Below, piece after piece: positions 1 through 11,550 of a DNA stretch of 64,000 nt. The notes below the pieces were generated by a model. The model made no database searches and was not told the DNA's origin. It saw only the letters and a program-made list of their open reading frames with translations. Numbering within the stretch: the first letter of the stretch is position 1; each line of letters opens with the position of its first letter. This DNA comes from Synaphobranchus kaupii (taxonomy: Eukaryota; Chordata; Actinopteri; Anguilliformes; Synaphobranchidae), in the NCBI GenBank assembly GCA_029718625.1, contig CM056377.1, positions 35,736,844 through 35,800,843 on the forward strand. Reading direction: 5' to 3'. The position numbers and the translations under genes are program-made.

Positions 1-615
1 TATAGTCTACGGCAAAGGCAAGAATGTGTTGTTCATGTTCACATTCTTCATATTCTGAAGCAAATTGACATTTCTCAGAGAGTTTCAGTGAGAAAGGTGT
101 GACGGTTTCAGCACCATGGACAGTGGGTATTGTGTTATGAGGATTCAACCACTACAATACAATTACAATTACAGTTTAACACACACACATACAAATGAGA
201 AATATGTGTATGGACCTGCTATTGGTTTTAATTACTACATTTAGTTGTTAACATTACAATACCCGGATTAAAGTACATAATGTATAGAAATACCGGTCAC
301 ACTTAAAACAAAGTCTCCATATGAAGCCTTTATATATGTTATATAAAGCCTTCATAAACATGACATAATGGCTTCGTAAATCATACGCAAGAAAATGTCA
401 TGCTTCATAAAGGGTGATATAACACCTTCTTATGCAACGTTATGCCAGATGTGTCACAGTTAGCCTAGCCTCCTACATAAGAATGTTTTATGTCACCCAG
501 TACAATATTTAGCCATTAGTCAGGTAAATTTGTTGGTTACGTCACATTTGGCATAACATGTCGCGTACGTACGAAGGTGTTATGTCACCTTTTATGAAGC
601 ATTATTATGTATATA

Positions 616-2146
616 CACTACTCACAAAAAGTTAGGGATATTTGGCTTTCGGGTGAAATTTATGGAAAATGTAAGTTCACGCTACAGTGATATTATACGT
701 ATCATGAAAGTAGGGCATTTAAGTAGAAGCATGCAATGGTGATTTCCTCATCTCAAACAATTTATTGAAACAAAAGCCAACAACAGTGGTGGGTATACCA
801 CAACAAAAATGTCAATGTCTCAATAACTTGTCATGTGCCCTTGAGCATCAATTACAGCTTGACAACGACGTCTCATGCTGTTCACAAGTCGACTTATTGT
901 CTGCTGAGGCATGGCATCCCACTCTTCTTGAAGGGCGGCCCTCAGGTCATTGAGGTTCTGGGGTACAGAGTTACGAGCCTCTACACGGTGAGTCAGCTGA
1001 TCCCATAGGTTTTCTATGGGATTCAGGTCTGGAGAAAGTGCAGGCCACTCCATTTGAGGTACCCCAGTCTCCAGCAGCCTTTCCCTAATGATGCGACCTC
1101 GATGAGCTGGAGCATTGTCGTCCATGAAGATGAAATTAGGCCTGTGTTGTTCATGCAGGGGCACAATGACTGGATTAATGATGTTATTCAGGTAGTATGG
1201 GCTTGTCACTGTACCATTCACAAAGTGTAGGGCAGTTCTGTATTGACTAGACACACCTGCCCACACTGTAACACCGCCACCACCAAAGGGTCGTCTGGTG
1301 ACAACAGTGGCTGATGCATAGCGCTCTCCTTGACGTCTCCAACATCATTGGCGGCCATCATTTCTGCTCAACGTGAATCGACTTTCATCAGAGAACAGCA
1401 CTGAGGCCCACTGGTCCCTCGTCCAGCGTAAATGCTCCCTGGCCCATGCAAGACGATGATGCCTGTGCCTGGTGGTGTGGTCAGGTACCCTTGCAGGTCG
1501 TCTAGCACGCAGACCACGCTGATGTAAACGGTTTCGAATGGTCTGACGTGACACTTGGGTGCCTCTCACCTCCCTTAAATGTGCCTGGAGTTGAGTGGCA
1601 TTCATCATCCGGTTCCGCAGGGCACTGTTCACAATGAAGCGGTCATCAGTGTGGGATGTGGCCAAAGGACGTCCACTTCTATGCCTTTCTGTGACTCTTC
1701 CAGTCTCTCTGTATCTCTGTTGCAACCTGCTGATGACACTCTGTGACACTCTAAGCTCAGTGGCCACTTCCCTCTGAGAACATCCTGTTTGAAGCCTCGC
1801 AATGGCGAGGTACTGTTGATCAATTGTTAGGTGTCGTCTTGGTCTCATGATGTCAAAATGTGAACAGCATGATGAAGAGGACTGTTTAAATACCAATTCT
1901 AATTGAACCAGGAAATGTATTGGTCGATTCATGGATCAAACACCTGTTGTGAATTTTGCCATTCAGCTCCTTGTTAGAGAACAGCAAGTTGTGCAAAAAG
2001 TACTGAAACATTGAATAGTTGGACATGTGCATTCAAAAGTTTAGAGAAGGTCAAATTAATTTCACCTGTAAAGGTTATAGTGCATTTTAGGTTCATCCTG
2101 AAATTTCACCCGAAAGCCGAATATCCCTAACTTTTTGTGAGTAGTG
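616..2146 (-). mobile_element. Tc1-like DNA transposon, full length
   Basis: Both ends carry the same inverted repeat of about 45 bp (outer bases CACTACTCACAAAAAGTTAG), at 616-661 and about 2102-2146. TA dinucleotides flank both ends (614-615 and 2147-2148), the target duplication of Tc1/mariner elements. The 1531-bp length is normal for an autonomous Tc1 element. The transposase between the ends lies on the minus strand and carries one in-frame stop. The element sits inside the outer MITE (295-2965), and its right end was then duplicated by a later fold-back insertion at 2152. Confidence 0.93.
820..1848 (-). pseudogene. Tc1 transposase, disrupted by one in-frame stop
   Basis: This is a cut-and-paste transposase of the Tc1 family (342 codons if read from the ATG at 1848; an in-frame upstream ATG lies at 1932). 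The N-terminal part has paired helix-turn-helix character (SQREVATELRVSQSVISRL, then a GRP-type linker in RSGRPLATS). The DDE triad is visible: D in FSDESRF, D in FMDDNAPAH, and E in [11 protein letters not shown], with 34 residues between the last two, so DD34E. A single TGA at 1345-1347 interrupts an otherwise continuous frame just after the SRNDGRQ segment; a C-to-T change of CGA would explain it. No frameshift is seen, so inactivation looks recent. The copy cannot make full-length transposase without readthrough. Confidence 0.92.
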
Positions 2147-2888
2147 TATATCAGTGGCGGCTCCTGAGCTGAAAATTGGGGAGGCAGAAAATTTCCCTTT
2201 AAACTGATTATTGGTCTTAATCATTTTTCAATCAGTTTCCTTGATTAACAATAGGCTACATCAGCGTTTAATTCACCAATTACTCAATGCCATCAAATGT
2301 AGCCAGTTCTCCTCAATTAGGCTATTAGGCAAGTAATAAAATTATTTTCACTTGCATCGCATAATTGTGCACATTTTAATCAACATTATAATTGTGGATA
2401 CATGTGCTCTTCGTTCTCCGCACTCTTAATTCCGAAAATATTCATGGAAATTAAACGATCTGAAAGCTCTGTTAGATTCTTTTTTATTGCAGGTTTAGCA
2501 CAACCTCATCTTTTGTTAGATTATTTTAAAAAAATAATTAAAAAAATTATCTAACAAAAGCTGAGCTTTAAGATCGTTTAATTTCCATGGATATTTTCGG
2601 AATTAAGAGTGCGGAGAACGAAGAGCACATGTATCCACAATTATAATGTTGATTAAAATGTGCACAATTTTGCGATGCAAGTTAAAATAATTTTATTACT
2701 TGCCTAATAGCCTAATTGAGGAGAACTGGCTACATTTGATGGCATTGAGTAATTGATGAATTAAACGCTGATGTAGCCTATTGTTAATCAAGGAAACTGA
2801 TTGAAAAATGATTAAGACCAATAATCAGTTTAAAGGGAAGTTTTCTGCCTCCCCAATTTTCAGCTCAGGAGCCGCCACTGGTGTATAT
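2144..2888. mobile_element. hAT-type fold-back element, near-perfect 729-bp palindrome
   Basis: The element occupies 2152-2880 and begins CAGTGGCGGCTCCTGAGC; its other end is the exact inverse. Each arm is about 330 bp and the two arms are almost identical over their full length, separated by a short AT-rich loop around 2490-2540. Perfect 8-bp duplications, gtgtatat, flank it at 2144-2151 and 2881-2888, the signature of hAT insertion. There is no coding potential. The left duplication includes the last three bases of the Tc1 element, so this insertion came after Tc1. Confidence 0.93.
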
Positions 2889-2973
2889 ATATTATGTCTT
2901 GTTTATGAAGGCTTTATATATGCTATATAAAGCCTCCATATGGAGACTTTGTTTAAAGTGTGACCAAAATACC

Positions 2974-4095
2974 CTTAAAATGCAGTACTTACTACAAAAG
3001 AGAGTAATGTAACTAGTGATAATGTTTTTATCTTGGTGCCAATATTTCAGTATGAAGAACAGTTATTTAGCACGAGTAGCTAGTCTCTCTGGATTGATTT
3101 AGTAGTATAAACATGTGTGCCCAACTAGAGTTCTTACCCCCATTAACTACTACCCTATCTTATTAAGGCCTTTGTGCAAAATGAAAAATAAGAAAAAACA
3201 CGCACATCCCCAAAAAAAAACAGGTCAGGTGCTAGAAAAAAATGCAAGAAATAAAATGAGAAACAATCTGCACACTGCAAAATGCTCCCTAATGTCAAAT
3301 TTGATTAAAGGAGACGTTTCTAGCTACTACGCTCTTCATCAGACATCAAAATGAGACATGTGTACGGATGTACAATATCGGTGCACTGGGCAGAATAAAA
3401 AAAATAAATAAATAAAAAGATGAAAGCAAAGAGAAAAGTAATGGTACTAGTGAAATATGCAATAAATATCAGAGCAATACGTATCAAGTGTGTTCATGGT
3501 AGTGTGAAATGTGCAATAGTAGCCTAATAATAAGAGATGTTCTAAGCGAGGTCTTGCAACTGAAATATTATTACGTTACATAGCTTGTCGTCGCATTTCA
3601 TAAAAGGAAGGTGTAGCCTACTCGTGCAGCCTCCGTTTTGCAACTATTTGGTAAGCTACACTTTGATTAGCTACCTCGCTAAATATCCATAGTTATATTT
3701 AGGTTTCAGTATAACTTACGTTAGCAGCGAATCAAAATTGAATTGATTCCCAGCTACCAAATAGCCTACTAATTATTATTAGGGGAGTTTTTTATTACAG
3801 TGAAGTGGGCTGCACCTAGCTATGCTACTGTTCAGCTTAACTAATTCAGTCGGTACAGGCCTGACAGCGTTTTTGTTTAAAACAGAATAACGTTAACTAG
3901 CAAGTTAGCAATCTATCTTGATCGCAATATTTATAACAGATAAATAACTGTGATCGGTGATCAGTTTTCGATTTAGTAAGACGTTGCACGATAGCTTTCC
4001 AAAATTGTATGGCAAACAAATAGTTGGCTAACTAGCACTAGCTATCTGGCGAAAATACCGTATCTAATATTCGATTAAAACAAAATGTTTCTGAC
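2974..4095. other. AT-rich intergenic sequence
   Basis: No exon, RNA gene or clear element is visible. Around 3312-3360 there is a short stretch resembling a repeat tail found widely in fish (tctagctactacgctcttcatcag), related in inverse to sequence at about 30349. The rest is AT-rich with several TAGCCTA/TAGGCTA heptamers. Confidence 0.5.
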
Positions 4096-4263
4096 CTTTC
4101 CATTTTCGTCAAATGGGTCGTTGCAGTCGCTGTCTGTTCCTGAGTTGGATGCCGTGGAGGCTCCTTGATCCCAGTCCGGGAAAGGGTTGTTAAATGCTCG
4201 CTCTTCCATCTCCGATTCCGTAGCCGACACCAGTTTCAATCTTTTAGACATGTTTTCTCCCAT
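4096..4263 (-). CDS. Candidate first coding exon of an unrecognised gene
   Basis: Reading on the minus strand from an ATG at 4263 in good context (purine at -3, G at +4), 56 codons run without a stop to AAG at 4096, followed by a donor-like GTCAGA, phase 0. A second in-frame ATG is at 4251. The peptide starts MGENMSKRLKL, has an acidic and Ser/Thr-rich middle (SATESEMEER, NNPFPDWDQG, SNSGTDSD) and ends DPFDENGK. This looks like the charged N-terminus of a nuclear or regulatory protein, but I recognise no family. The frame stays open upstream to about 4416 without ATG, consistent with a 5' UTR. Following exons would lie below 4096 and are not visible, so they may be outside the window. It could also be a chance ORF. 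Confidence 0.35.
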
Positions 4264-4416
4264 TTCCAACGGCAACTCGCACAGGACAAAATTAAAAGGC
4301 CCTCTTACAGCGGTCAGATATGGCGTGCAGAGGAAAACGCGTTTTCCACACAGAGACCTGTCAAGCATTGGCCGTGAGACAGTGGTTCTGAATTCAACAC
4401 AGTCAAAGCTGGTCAA

Positions 4417-7064
4417 TATCTGGAAGGCAGTACTGTAAGGAAGGGGAGGACATTTTTAAACCATAAAGCCAAAAGTAAAATCAATATTTATTTGTAGATG
4501 TGTTGTTAATTTAATGTTAAATGCCCAAATCTAAAGCCTGAAATTCAGTTTTGACAAAATGCTTCAACCTTTTTGATCTTAAAAATGGACACAACACGTT
4601 TGACAGTGTTTAATTTACATAGTATCTATGATTAATCTATGCTGAAATAGCTTTTATGGTGTTTTAATGTGATGATCATATTTATATTAACTACACGACA
4701 CATAGGCTAAGTTCTTCAAAGTTTTAAAGCACCCGAGTTAAGATATCTACTACTAGCCTATTATGATTGGTTTATTTCTTTACTAAAACATCATAAATAG
4801 GCTACATATAATATTTACCACTTTTGTGCGCATACAATGACCATATAGAGAATGGATGTACCCTTGGATAATTCATTAAAAGTACAGTCAAGTAGGTTAT
4901 CTATCACACACAAATGTAGCCTACCACTTATTTTGAATTTTTTTTTTGTCAAATTGGTTATTTATCTCATTGAGTGCCTATAAGTAGTCATCGTCAAACA
5001 AACTGCAAATTGTGCTATTATTCTGATCGTGCACGATGAGTAGGCTAGCCTAGTTAAGCTAGCCTAATGTAAAACTCTAAACCTGAGCAACGAATTGGAA
5101 ACGAGTGCACATGTAGCCTATGAGTAGGCTATGCCAGTTTTAGAACGGTTCAATCGTATTTTCATTTGTTCAGTCTACGGGATTATCTACGCTAACCAAT
5201 ACGTAGGCTATTCAAATTAATTTCAGAAGACTGAAATGCAACAGTATTGTAGAATTTAGGCTGAAGCAAGCTCAGGTAGCAGTTCGGCGGGGTGCGCATC
5301 CTCAGCGGAAAATTAACCTCCTAGAATAACTGTATGAATACACAAATAAACAAAAGTGCAAGTCAGGCTCACCAATATTTGGCAAATTAAGTCCTTGAAC
5401 CAGAGAATTCCTCTCGTTTTCCAAACGCTCCATCAAAATACACACACAGCCTCGGTTTCAGTTGTTCCAGCGCCCTGCAGGTTAGAGTAGTCTAAAGCAC
5501 GTTCATGAATTTCTTTATGATTTCCCTCCGATTCACACCACCAAGAAACAGTACAATGATTAACTTATTAATTATTCATTCAGTGAGAGTAAAACACAGT
5601 TGATCTGTGGCTTCAGAAAATCCAGCAGAAACAGCGCATCTTCCCTGTATAGGCTATTTCCGGGCTCCAGCTTTTCTTGTCGTAGACAGTGAGAGTGGTC
5701 CTTCGGTTCAGAAATCCTAGCGGTTGACAAGCTTTGGGGGAGAGTCGATGCCACCAGACCAGCAAAAGAGCAGATGTCTTTCGCCGATCTTGACACAACT
5801 GAGCCACTGCTTCAGAGGAAACAGATGGTGATGCTGCAGCTGTAGTGATTTGCTGCACGCGGATTAAACAGCACACAAATCCATAAACCTCCTTTACTTC
5901 GTTATTTTTTATTGACAGGGCACGTGATTTTGCCGGACAATACCATTTATTCGTCATCTCCTGTTCCTCGTGCATTTTCTGTTTATTTAGCCGAAGTAAC
6001 AATTACTTTTGTGATTAGATGTATATCCTGGTGAGGTTTATTGTGCATAATAAACATCACAAGTAACTTTAATGCTATTAGGACTTTTAGGATAAATTGT
6101 CGCATTAATATCAGTCAAAGTCCATGTTGCGAACAACTAACTGGAATGTTAACAGCCCTATTGCCATTGTCTTTTACCTCTTCGTCTGGGTAAATCCCCC
6201 CGATCGTCGCTTCATAACAGCTAATTATTTATTCGTGCAATTTGTCCTTTCTATTCATTGTAAAACGAAACATTCCTGAAATCTGCGCAGAAACAACCAA
6301 TAGAAATGAACCAGTGGATAGCATGGGGATGCATAACACGGAATGTCATAAAGGCTTCCGATTGTGCATTGTCGGAAAATAGAATATAGGCTGCTTTATA
6401 AAAGCTATATTCTGTAATACATTTCCCCCACAAAATTAGCCTTTATTTATAGCAAAGATAGTGAAAATTGAGAATATATTAGACAGACACATCTATGAGC
6501 AGCCGGTAGTCTGTGTAATTTAGACAGGGGGCTTTCTCGCTATATGCGCATGGAGCGTAATTTATACAGTGTATGCTACTCGTTCCCTGAAGCATATTCA
6601 GTCAAGAAATAAACAAATGCAAAAGTTCCACCAACTGAAGATCTAGCGCTCACCCGGGGAGGTCAGAATATACTAACACAAAGTTATAGGCTACAGTAGC
6701 TACGCGCTGCTGCATTTGTGTGTTAGCGCTGAAGTGCATGTGTGTAGTCATGATTCCCCTCCATAGTCACACAAATGCACTGTGTGTTGCACGTTGAAGC
6801 CTGTGTAAGGCACACCTACTGATAACCTCAGCCCTCTCCCTCTACACTCTTTCCTTAGTCCATGTTCATTATGTAGCTAAGCCTATTCCACTGGTCTTGT
6901 CGATGTCTTGTCAGCTGGCACAATATAGGCCTACATTTAAAATGCAAGCCTGATCAGAAACAATTCTCCACTTATGATAATGCAATGAGTCTGGTACAAT
7001 TAAATGTTTGCAATTCCAGATTAAAATCCTGTATATCAAAGGTAATGAATAACATAGGCTAAAT
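4417..7064. other. Non-coding sequence, heptamer-rich
   Basis: No gene is supported. TAGGCTA/TAGCCTA heptamers and close variants are frequent between about 4700 and 5210. The short ORFs at 5572-6002 have no recognisable domains and no splice context I trust. Confidence 0.45.
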
Positions 7065-7619
7065 TTAAAGCACAACTGAACTTTTGCTGAACTTTGGGGT
7101 TGTTTGCGTGGTCACCTGGCCATGATATGAGTCCAAATGGTGGCGAAATGTGTTTGTTAGTTGCTCTGTTGTCGCTCTCCATTCACTTCTATAAACTGTC
7201 TCAAAATTACACTTCTAGCATGTAGGGTAGGCTATACGAACTAGAATGAAGCAGATTCTGTCAATACAAACAATGACCAGTCCTAGTAAGCTACGTATTT
7301 GTTTTATCTACGTTCCAAATAAAACACGAAAAAACCAGGAATGGGCCATTTCATTTTCAAAAAAAAAAATAAATAAGTAAGAGGACTGGTTATTTTTTGT
7401 ATTGACAGAATCCACTTAGTTCGCTTTCGTATACGTGCTAGAAGTGTCATTCTGAGACAGTTTTAGCTGCCCTACAGAAGTGAATGGAGAGCGACAAATA
7501 CCCTACTCTGGGTTATCACCCCAGGGGAGCACAGAGCAACTAGCGAACATATTTCGCCACCATTTGGACTCATATCATGGCCAGGTAACTACACAACCCA
7601 AAGTTCAGTTGTGCTTTAA
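7065..7619. mobile_element. Fold-back DNA element flanked by TTAA
   Basis: Two arms of about 230 bp face each other: 7069-7300 and roughly 7385-7615. The outer bases are AGCACAACTGAAC and its inverse. Shared inner blocks include tcgctctccattcacttct and tctgtcaatacaaa in inverse. The arms are diverged with small indels, so the element is older than the palindrome at 2152. TTAA lies immediately outside both ends (7065-7068, 7616-7619), which would suit a piggyBac-type insertion, although AT-rich context makes this weaker than an 8-bp duplication. No transposase is present. Confidence 0.75.
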
Positions 7620-8181
7620 GCCGACAAAGTATACGCTTCTGGTTGACTCCTCCAAGTTTGTGTAACAGAAATACATGTGAATTAATCATGATGTGCAGAG
7701 GTATTCCCGACAGTGCAGATATAAGCATACGCATTATCATCACTGTGCTAAAAGGGCTTTGTGGGTTATGTCACTTGCCTGAATCACTCAAAGTAACTCA
7801 ATTAATCTAATTCTCATTTTACACTTTGTAGCTATGTTTCCCTTATGAGAGCCTCAGCATATTAATCTAAAGCCACCTGGTAATTTATGATAATGAAAAA
7901 TCTTAACTTTATAGGACAGTATTTACTTTAATTTGCATTCAAATATTTACTCTTTGAAATATGTCCAATGACCCCTGGATATTTGCTCTACCGTGAATTT
8001 AATCTGTCAAGACTGCAGACAATGCACACTTTCCCTAATGCTGAAGCACTATAGGCTGACAAAGTATGTCTTATATGCTATTCTATACTATTACTATATT
8101 GTAGTGTATGCATGGAGTGTGATGCGTGAATCCCTACGAGAGTTTCTATTACTTGAACACCCGTGTAGGGTTTTAAAGGGT

Positions 8182-8480
8182 CCAGGGGCCACATGCATAA
8201 ACAGTGCTGAGCAGGAAAATGCCCTCAGAAAGCCGCGTAAGGGAGTTTCCACGCAGAAATTCAGATGTATAAAAGAATATGTGCTGTCAGAATCTGCATA
8301 CCTCAGCACATGCTGGAAACCATATGTACGCAATGTTTGGCATCAGTGTTATATGGTGATATAGTGACCGAAAGGCAGAGGTAGAAAATGCAAAACTTTT
8401 TTTAAGCAGATTTCCGACTTTCACCCTGATCATTCTTTTACGCATTATTTTACTCAGAGTTTTATACATGTGGCCCCAGG
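8182..8480. mobile_element. Short inverted-repeat element (MITE)
   Basis: The left end CCAGGGGCCACATGCATAAA matches the inverse of the right end (CCTGGGGCCACATGTATAAA), with similarity continuing to about 30 bp (the left arm ends near ctgag). The element is about 300 bp and non-coding. I see no convincing target duplication, so its superfamily is not assigned. Confidence 0.7.
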
Positions 8481-9889
8481 TCTAACACCCAGTCCCAGGT
8501 CAGAGCCTGGCACCAAAGGCAGGTGGCACCGCAGAGTGGGAAGCTGGTGGAGTGGAGCAGATGGTTGTGTGTTACTGAACTGTGCCTTCAGGTGCTTTGG
8601 CAAGAGACAGAAGGTGGCCACTAATTCACCTTACTCTGACCTTGAAAGCTAATGAGGCTCCATGTTCTGGCATGGAGAAGAAAAACAACTCCATCTTGAA
8701 AAGAAAAAAATAATAATATGCCACTTACTGCAAGTCGCTGTTTTTTGACATTTGAAGACATTTTGGAAAAGTATTCAGCGGACAAAAATGTAAGTAGGCC
8801 TACAACCATGCAGACTACCTCCTTTATTTGCAATTAATGGCAACTGGCCAATCAAATACTAGCAGGTTTAAGCAATTCCCCAGAGGAAGGGATGTGTTTT
8901 ATCAGGTTGAAGAATGTATATGTCGTAGTTAAGTCGGCTTTACATTATTCAATCCCCTATATTCAGTATTAAGTTACAAAAACAAGAATGTGTGACAATG
9001 AGAAAGATGAACGTGCTAAATTCATGTTTGCAATTGCAGCATGAATTCAGAATTAATTAGAATCAAGTGACTTTAGATGCAGATTCAGCCTTTTACAAGC
9101 TGTGAGAGCCTGATACAGACGGACAGTGCCCCGCTGAGTTTCTGAAATCTGAGTTTGCTCCAGCTCATTAATGCCGGATTATGCTACTGGGAGTAGTGCT
9201 GTAGTATCACTCACTAAAGTATGTTTCCTGGACTGCTAAAATATCTTTATTATAATATTTTTGTTTGTGGGTGTCCAACTGGCAGGCTGCCAAACAGCAT
9301 GTGGGCAAGGGCACAACAGAAGATGGACAATGGCACAATAGAACTGAATTGATTTATCTGATACAAAATATTAGTGCACAAAAAGAGAAAAAAAAGAGAA
9401 AAATCCAATTAACCCAGGCAGCGTTTACAGATCAAAACTTCTTGTGAAATCAAAACCGTCAGGCGAAATGACTGAAATGTACCTTTGAGCATAAAAAACC
9501 CCAGAACCCGTGTGTTTGCAGATGACCTGAACGGGTAGCTGGCTGACAGGGAAGAAATAGGCTGTGATGGAGGAGGGCAGATGATGTCTGCTATAAAGCG
9601 GCAGCCGCGAGATCAATGAGCCACTGGTGCGCGGTCCTGATAAGACATGCCATGACAACAGCCTGCACATTTGGGGTAAACAGAATCACAGAATGTACCT
9701 CAAACGACAGCGGAATCCAGTAATAAATGCGAAAACCGAAATCAATACAGCACAAATGTACGGACCATTCGAGCAGTATAAACCGCAGCTACAGATACAT
9801 CATCTAATAGCTATGAAAGTAATTTGAAATGTGTGGTTTCGGGTAATTTTTCAGTTGAAGCGGAAGACACGGCCCATTTGGGGACCACT
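8481..9889. other. Non-coding sequence
   Basis: No gene, RNA gene or element is recognised. Short ORFs here lack domain features and splice signals. Confidence 0.4.
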
Positions 9890-10300
9890 GAGGTGTGGCA
9901 TAGAGGAGGTTCGGGACAGCGTCACGCGTGAGCAGCTGGTGGAGGGGCTCACTCGTGCTACGACCTGAAACGCGATGCAGCCCAAAGGGGGTGGACGAGG
10001 TCAGACGATCGCGAAAGGCAGTTCCATCCGCGATCGGAGAGAGGGGGAGTCTGGGAGCCGGCGGCAGCGCAGGAGGGCGCGCAGAACACAGGAAATCCTG
10101 CCGCAATCACGGCTGCAGTGGAGGATTTCGACATTCGGCCGCGAGACGAACTCCGCCATCCTGCTCCGATTGCTGCGGGGGGACGGCACTCCAGTCGATC
10201 CGCGCGGGCTGAGAAAGGTCACCTCTATCAATTTAGCCGACATGTTCGGGGACCGATTTTTAAACGCGGCTCATTTGCAAGCCGGATAAGGTTTGATCTA
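9890..10300. promoter_or_regulatory. CpG-rich island, possible promoter
   Basis: About 400 bp are clearly GC- and CpG-rich (for example gatcgcgaaa, ccgcgatcgg, gccggcggcagcgc, cggccgcgag) between AT-rich flanks. Vertebrate CpG islands usually mark transcription start regions. A plus-strand ORF from ATG at 9975 (104 codons, rich in Arg, Gly and Ser) crosses it, but the composition explains the openness and I recognise no protein. No transcript direction can be assigned. Confidence 0.4.
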
Positions 10301-10904
10301 CATAATAATGGGTGGGTTTCATCGTGGGACATGATCCTCTGATCCTTGTTTAAAAGCGCCATGTTCCTGTTTCCAGTGTGATGGAAAAAGGATATAGGGA
10401 AAGCATAATGCAATGAGAGCTGCTGTTTTATTTATTAGCTCTTTGTGTCTGAGGCCCCCTATGTAAGATTTCGGGAACATGCTCTCTGCAATCGGCAAAT
10501 GGCACATCAGCAGTCACTTAAATGTACCAATCGGCATATACAAAATACTTTAGCCTCCTTATACACATGCATGTATGCACCAAGGGTGCCGGAATTATTG
10601 CAGAGGTGGGGTGTCCAAGCGCAGAGTGAAACATTTTTACACATAGGCCTACGTATATACAGCATGTACTGCAATGTAATGCCGCAATATAGAGCGTGTG
10701 TCGCATGAGAATTCTTCAGACCGGTCGGGTCTCTTGGATTGTCAAACCATGGGTGATGGTGGATGAGACAACCTCTCAACCAGGGGCTTGAGATGACAAT
10801 TCATTTACAGATAGTTCAGTTGTCTCCAATTAAACGAGAGACGTGCTGACATTAAAATGTGCCGCCCCATACTATCCCTTTCGGGGATCCCTGATATGCA
10901 CTGA

Positions 10905-10961
10905 AACACGCGCACGCACGCACGCACGCACGCACGCAGGCACGCAGGCACGCACGCACAG
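10905..10961. repeat. Microsatellite (CGCA)n
   Basis: Tandem cgca/ggca tetranucleotides form a short alternating purine-pyrimidine tract. It lies 600 bp beyond the CpG island and has no coding role. Confidence 0.85.
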
Positions 10962-11518
10962 TCTGCTCCAATGTGCATTTCATCATCATAATCTGAGGCG
11001 ACTGAATGAAGCTTTGTTCTGCTTTGAGGTTACTGTCATGATGAAGTAAATTGTTTGATTTAGCATGGCAGTGAGCCCTCAAACACTAATCATTCCAGGC
11101 CTGTGCACACAGCAACCCATAAATATGTTTTTCTTTTCTTCCTTTTTTGTCACATGAAAATGCCCCACAGAAGAAAGCAGAGGAACATCAATGAAAAGGA
11201 ATGCATTTCAAGCAGATTAGCATGGCAGGAACCTCGGAGTCCACAGCTATATCAGTGGATAAATACATCCTGGGCTTGCTTCCTATCATTTATAAAAGAC
11301 ATGCTTGAAATTCCCATGCAGCCTGCACAATATTAAATTAAGTAATATTAAGGCTGGTTTATGGGCCATAAGTCTCAATGCATTTCATTTAAAACTTCCA
11401 TGCGCTGTAAAATTGCATTAACTCCACCTCACAGGAGCGCTGGGCAATCGCTCTCCTTGATACGTCTAACCCCTCGCCATTGCGCACATGACCGTGCCCC
11501 CCCCCCCATCCCACACCC

Positions 11519-11549
<31 letters not shown>

Positions 11550-11550
11550 A
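11519..11550. repeat. Microsatellite (CA)n
   Basis: About 14 CA units, preceded by an 11-base C-run (11497-11507), one of only two C-runs of 10 or more on the plus strand of this window. Confidence 0.85.

Larger units (their letters stand above)
287..2973. mobile_element. Outer hAT-like MITE carrying two younger insertions
   Basis: A long inverted terminal repeat of about 70 bp starts at 295 (GGTCACACTTAAAACAAAG) and ends at 2965 (reverse complement GGTCACACTTTAAACAAAG), both arms continuing through CTCCATATG and the TTTATATA-rich stretch. The 8 bp before the element (gaaatacc, 287-294) and after it (aaaatacc, 2966-2973) match at 7 of 8 positions, which suits an hAT-type target duplication. 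Secondary inverted repeats (about 395-430 against 565-600) show the element is itself palindromic. It has no coding capacity of its own; the transposase inside belongs to the nested Tc1 element. Superfamily assignment rests only on the duplication length. Confidence 0.75.
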
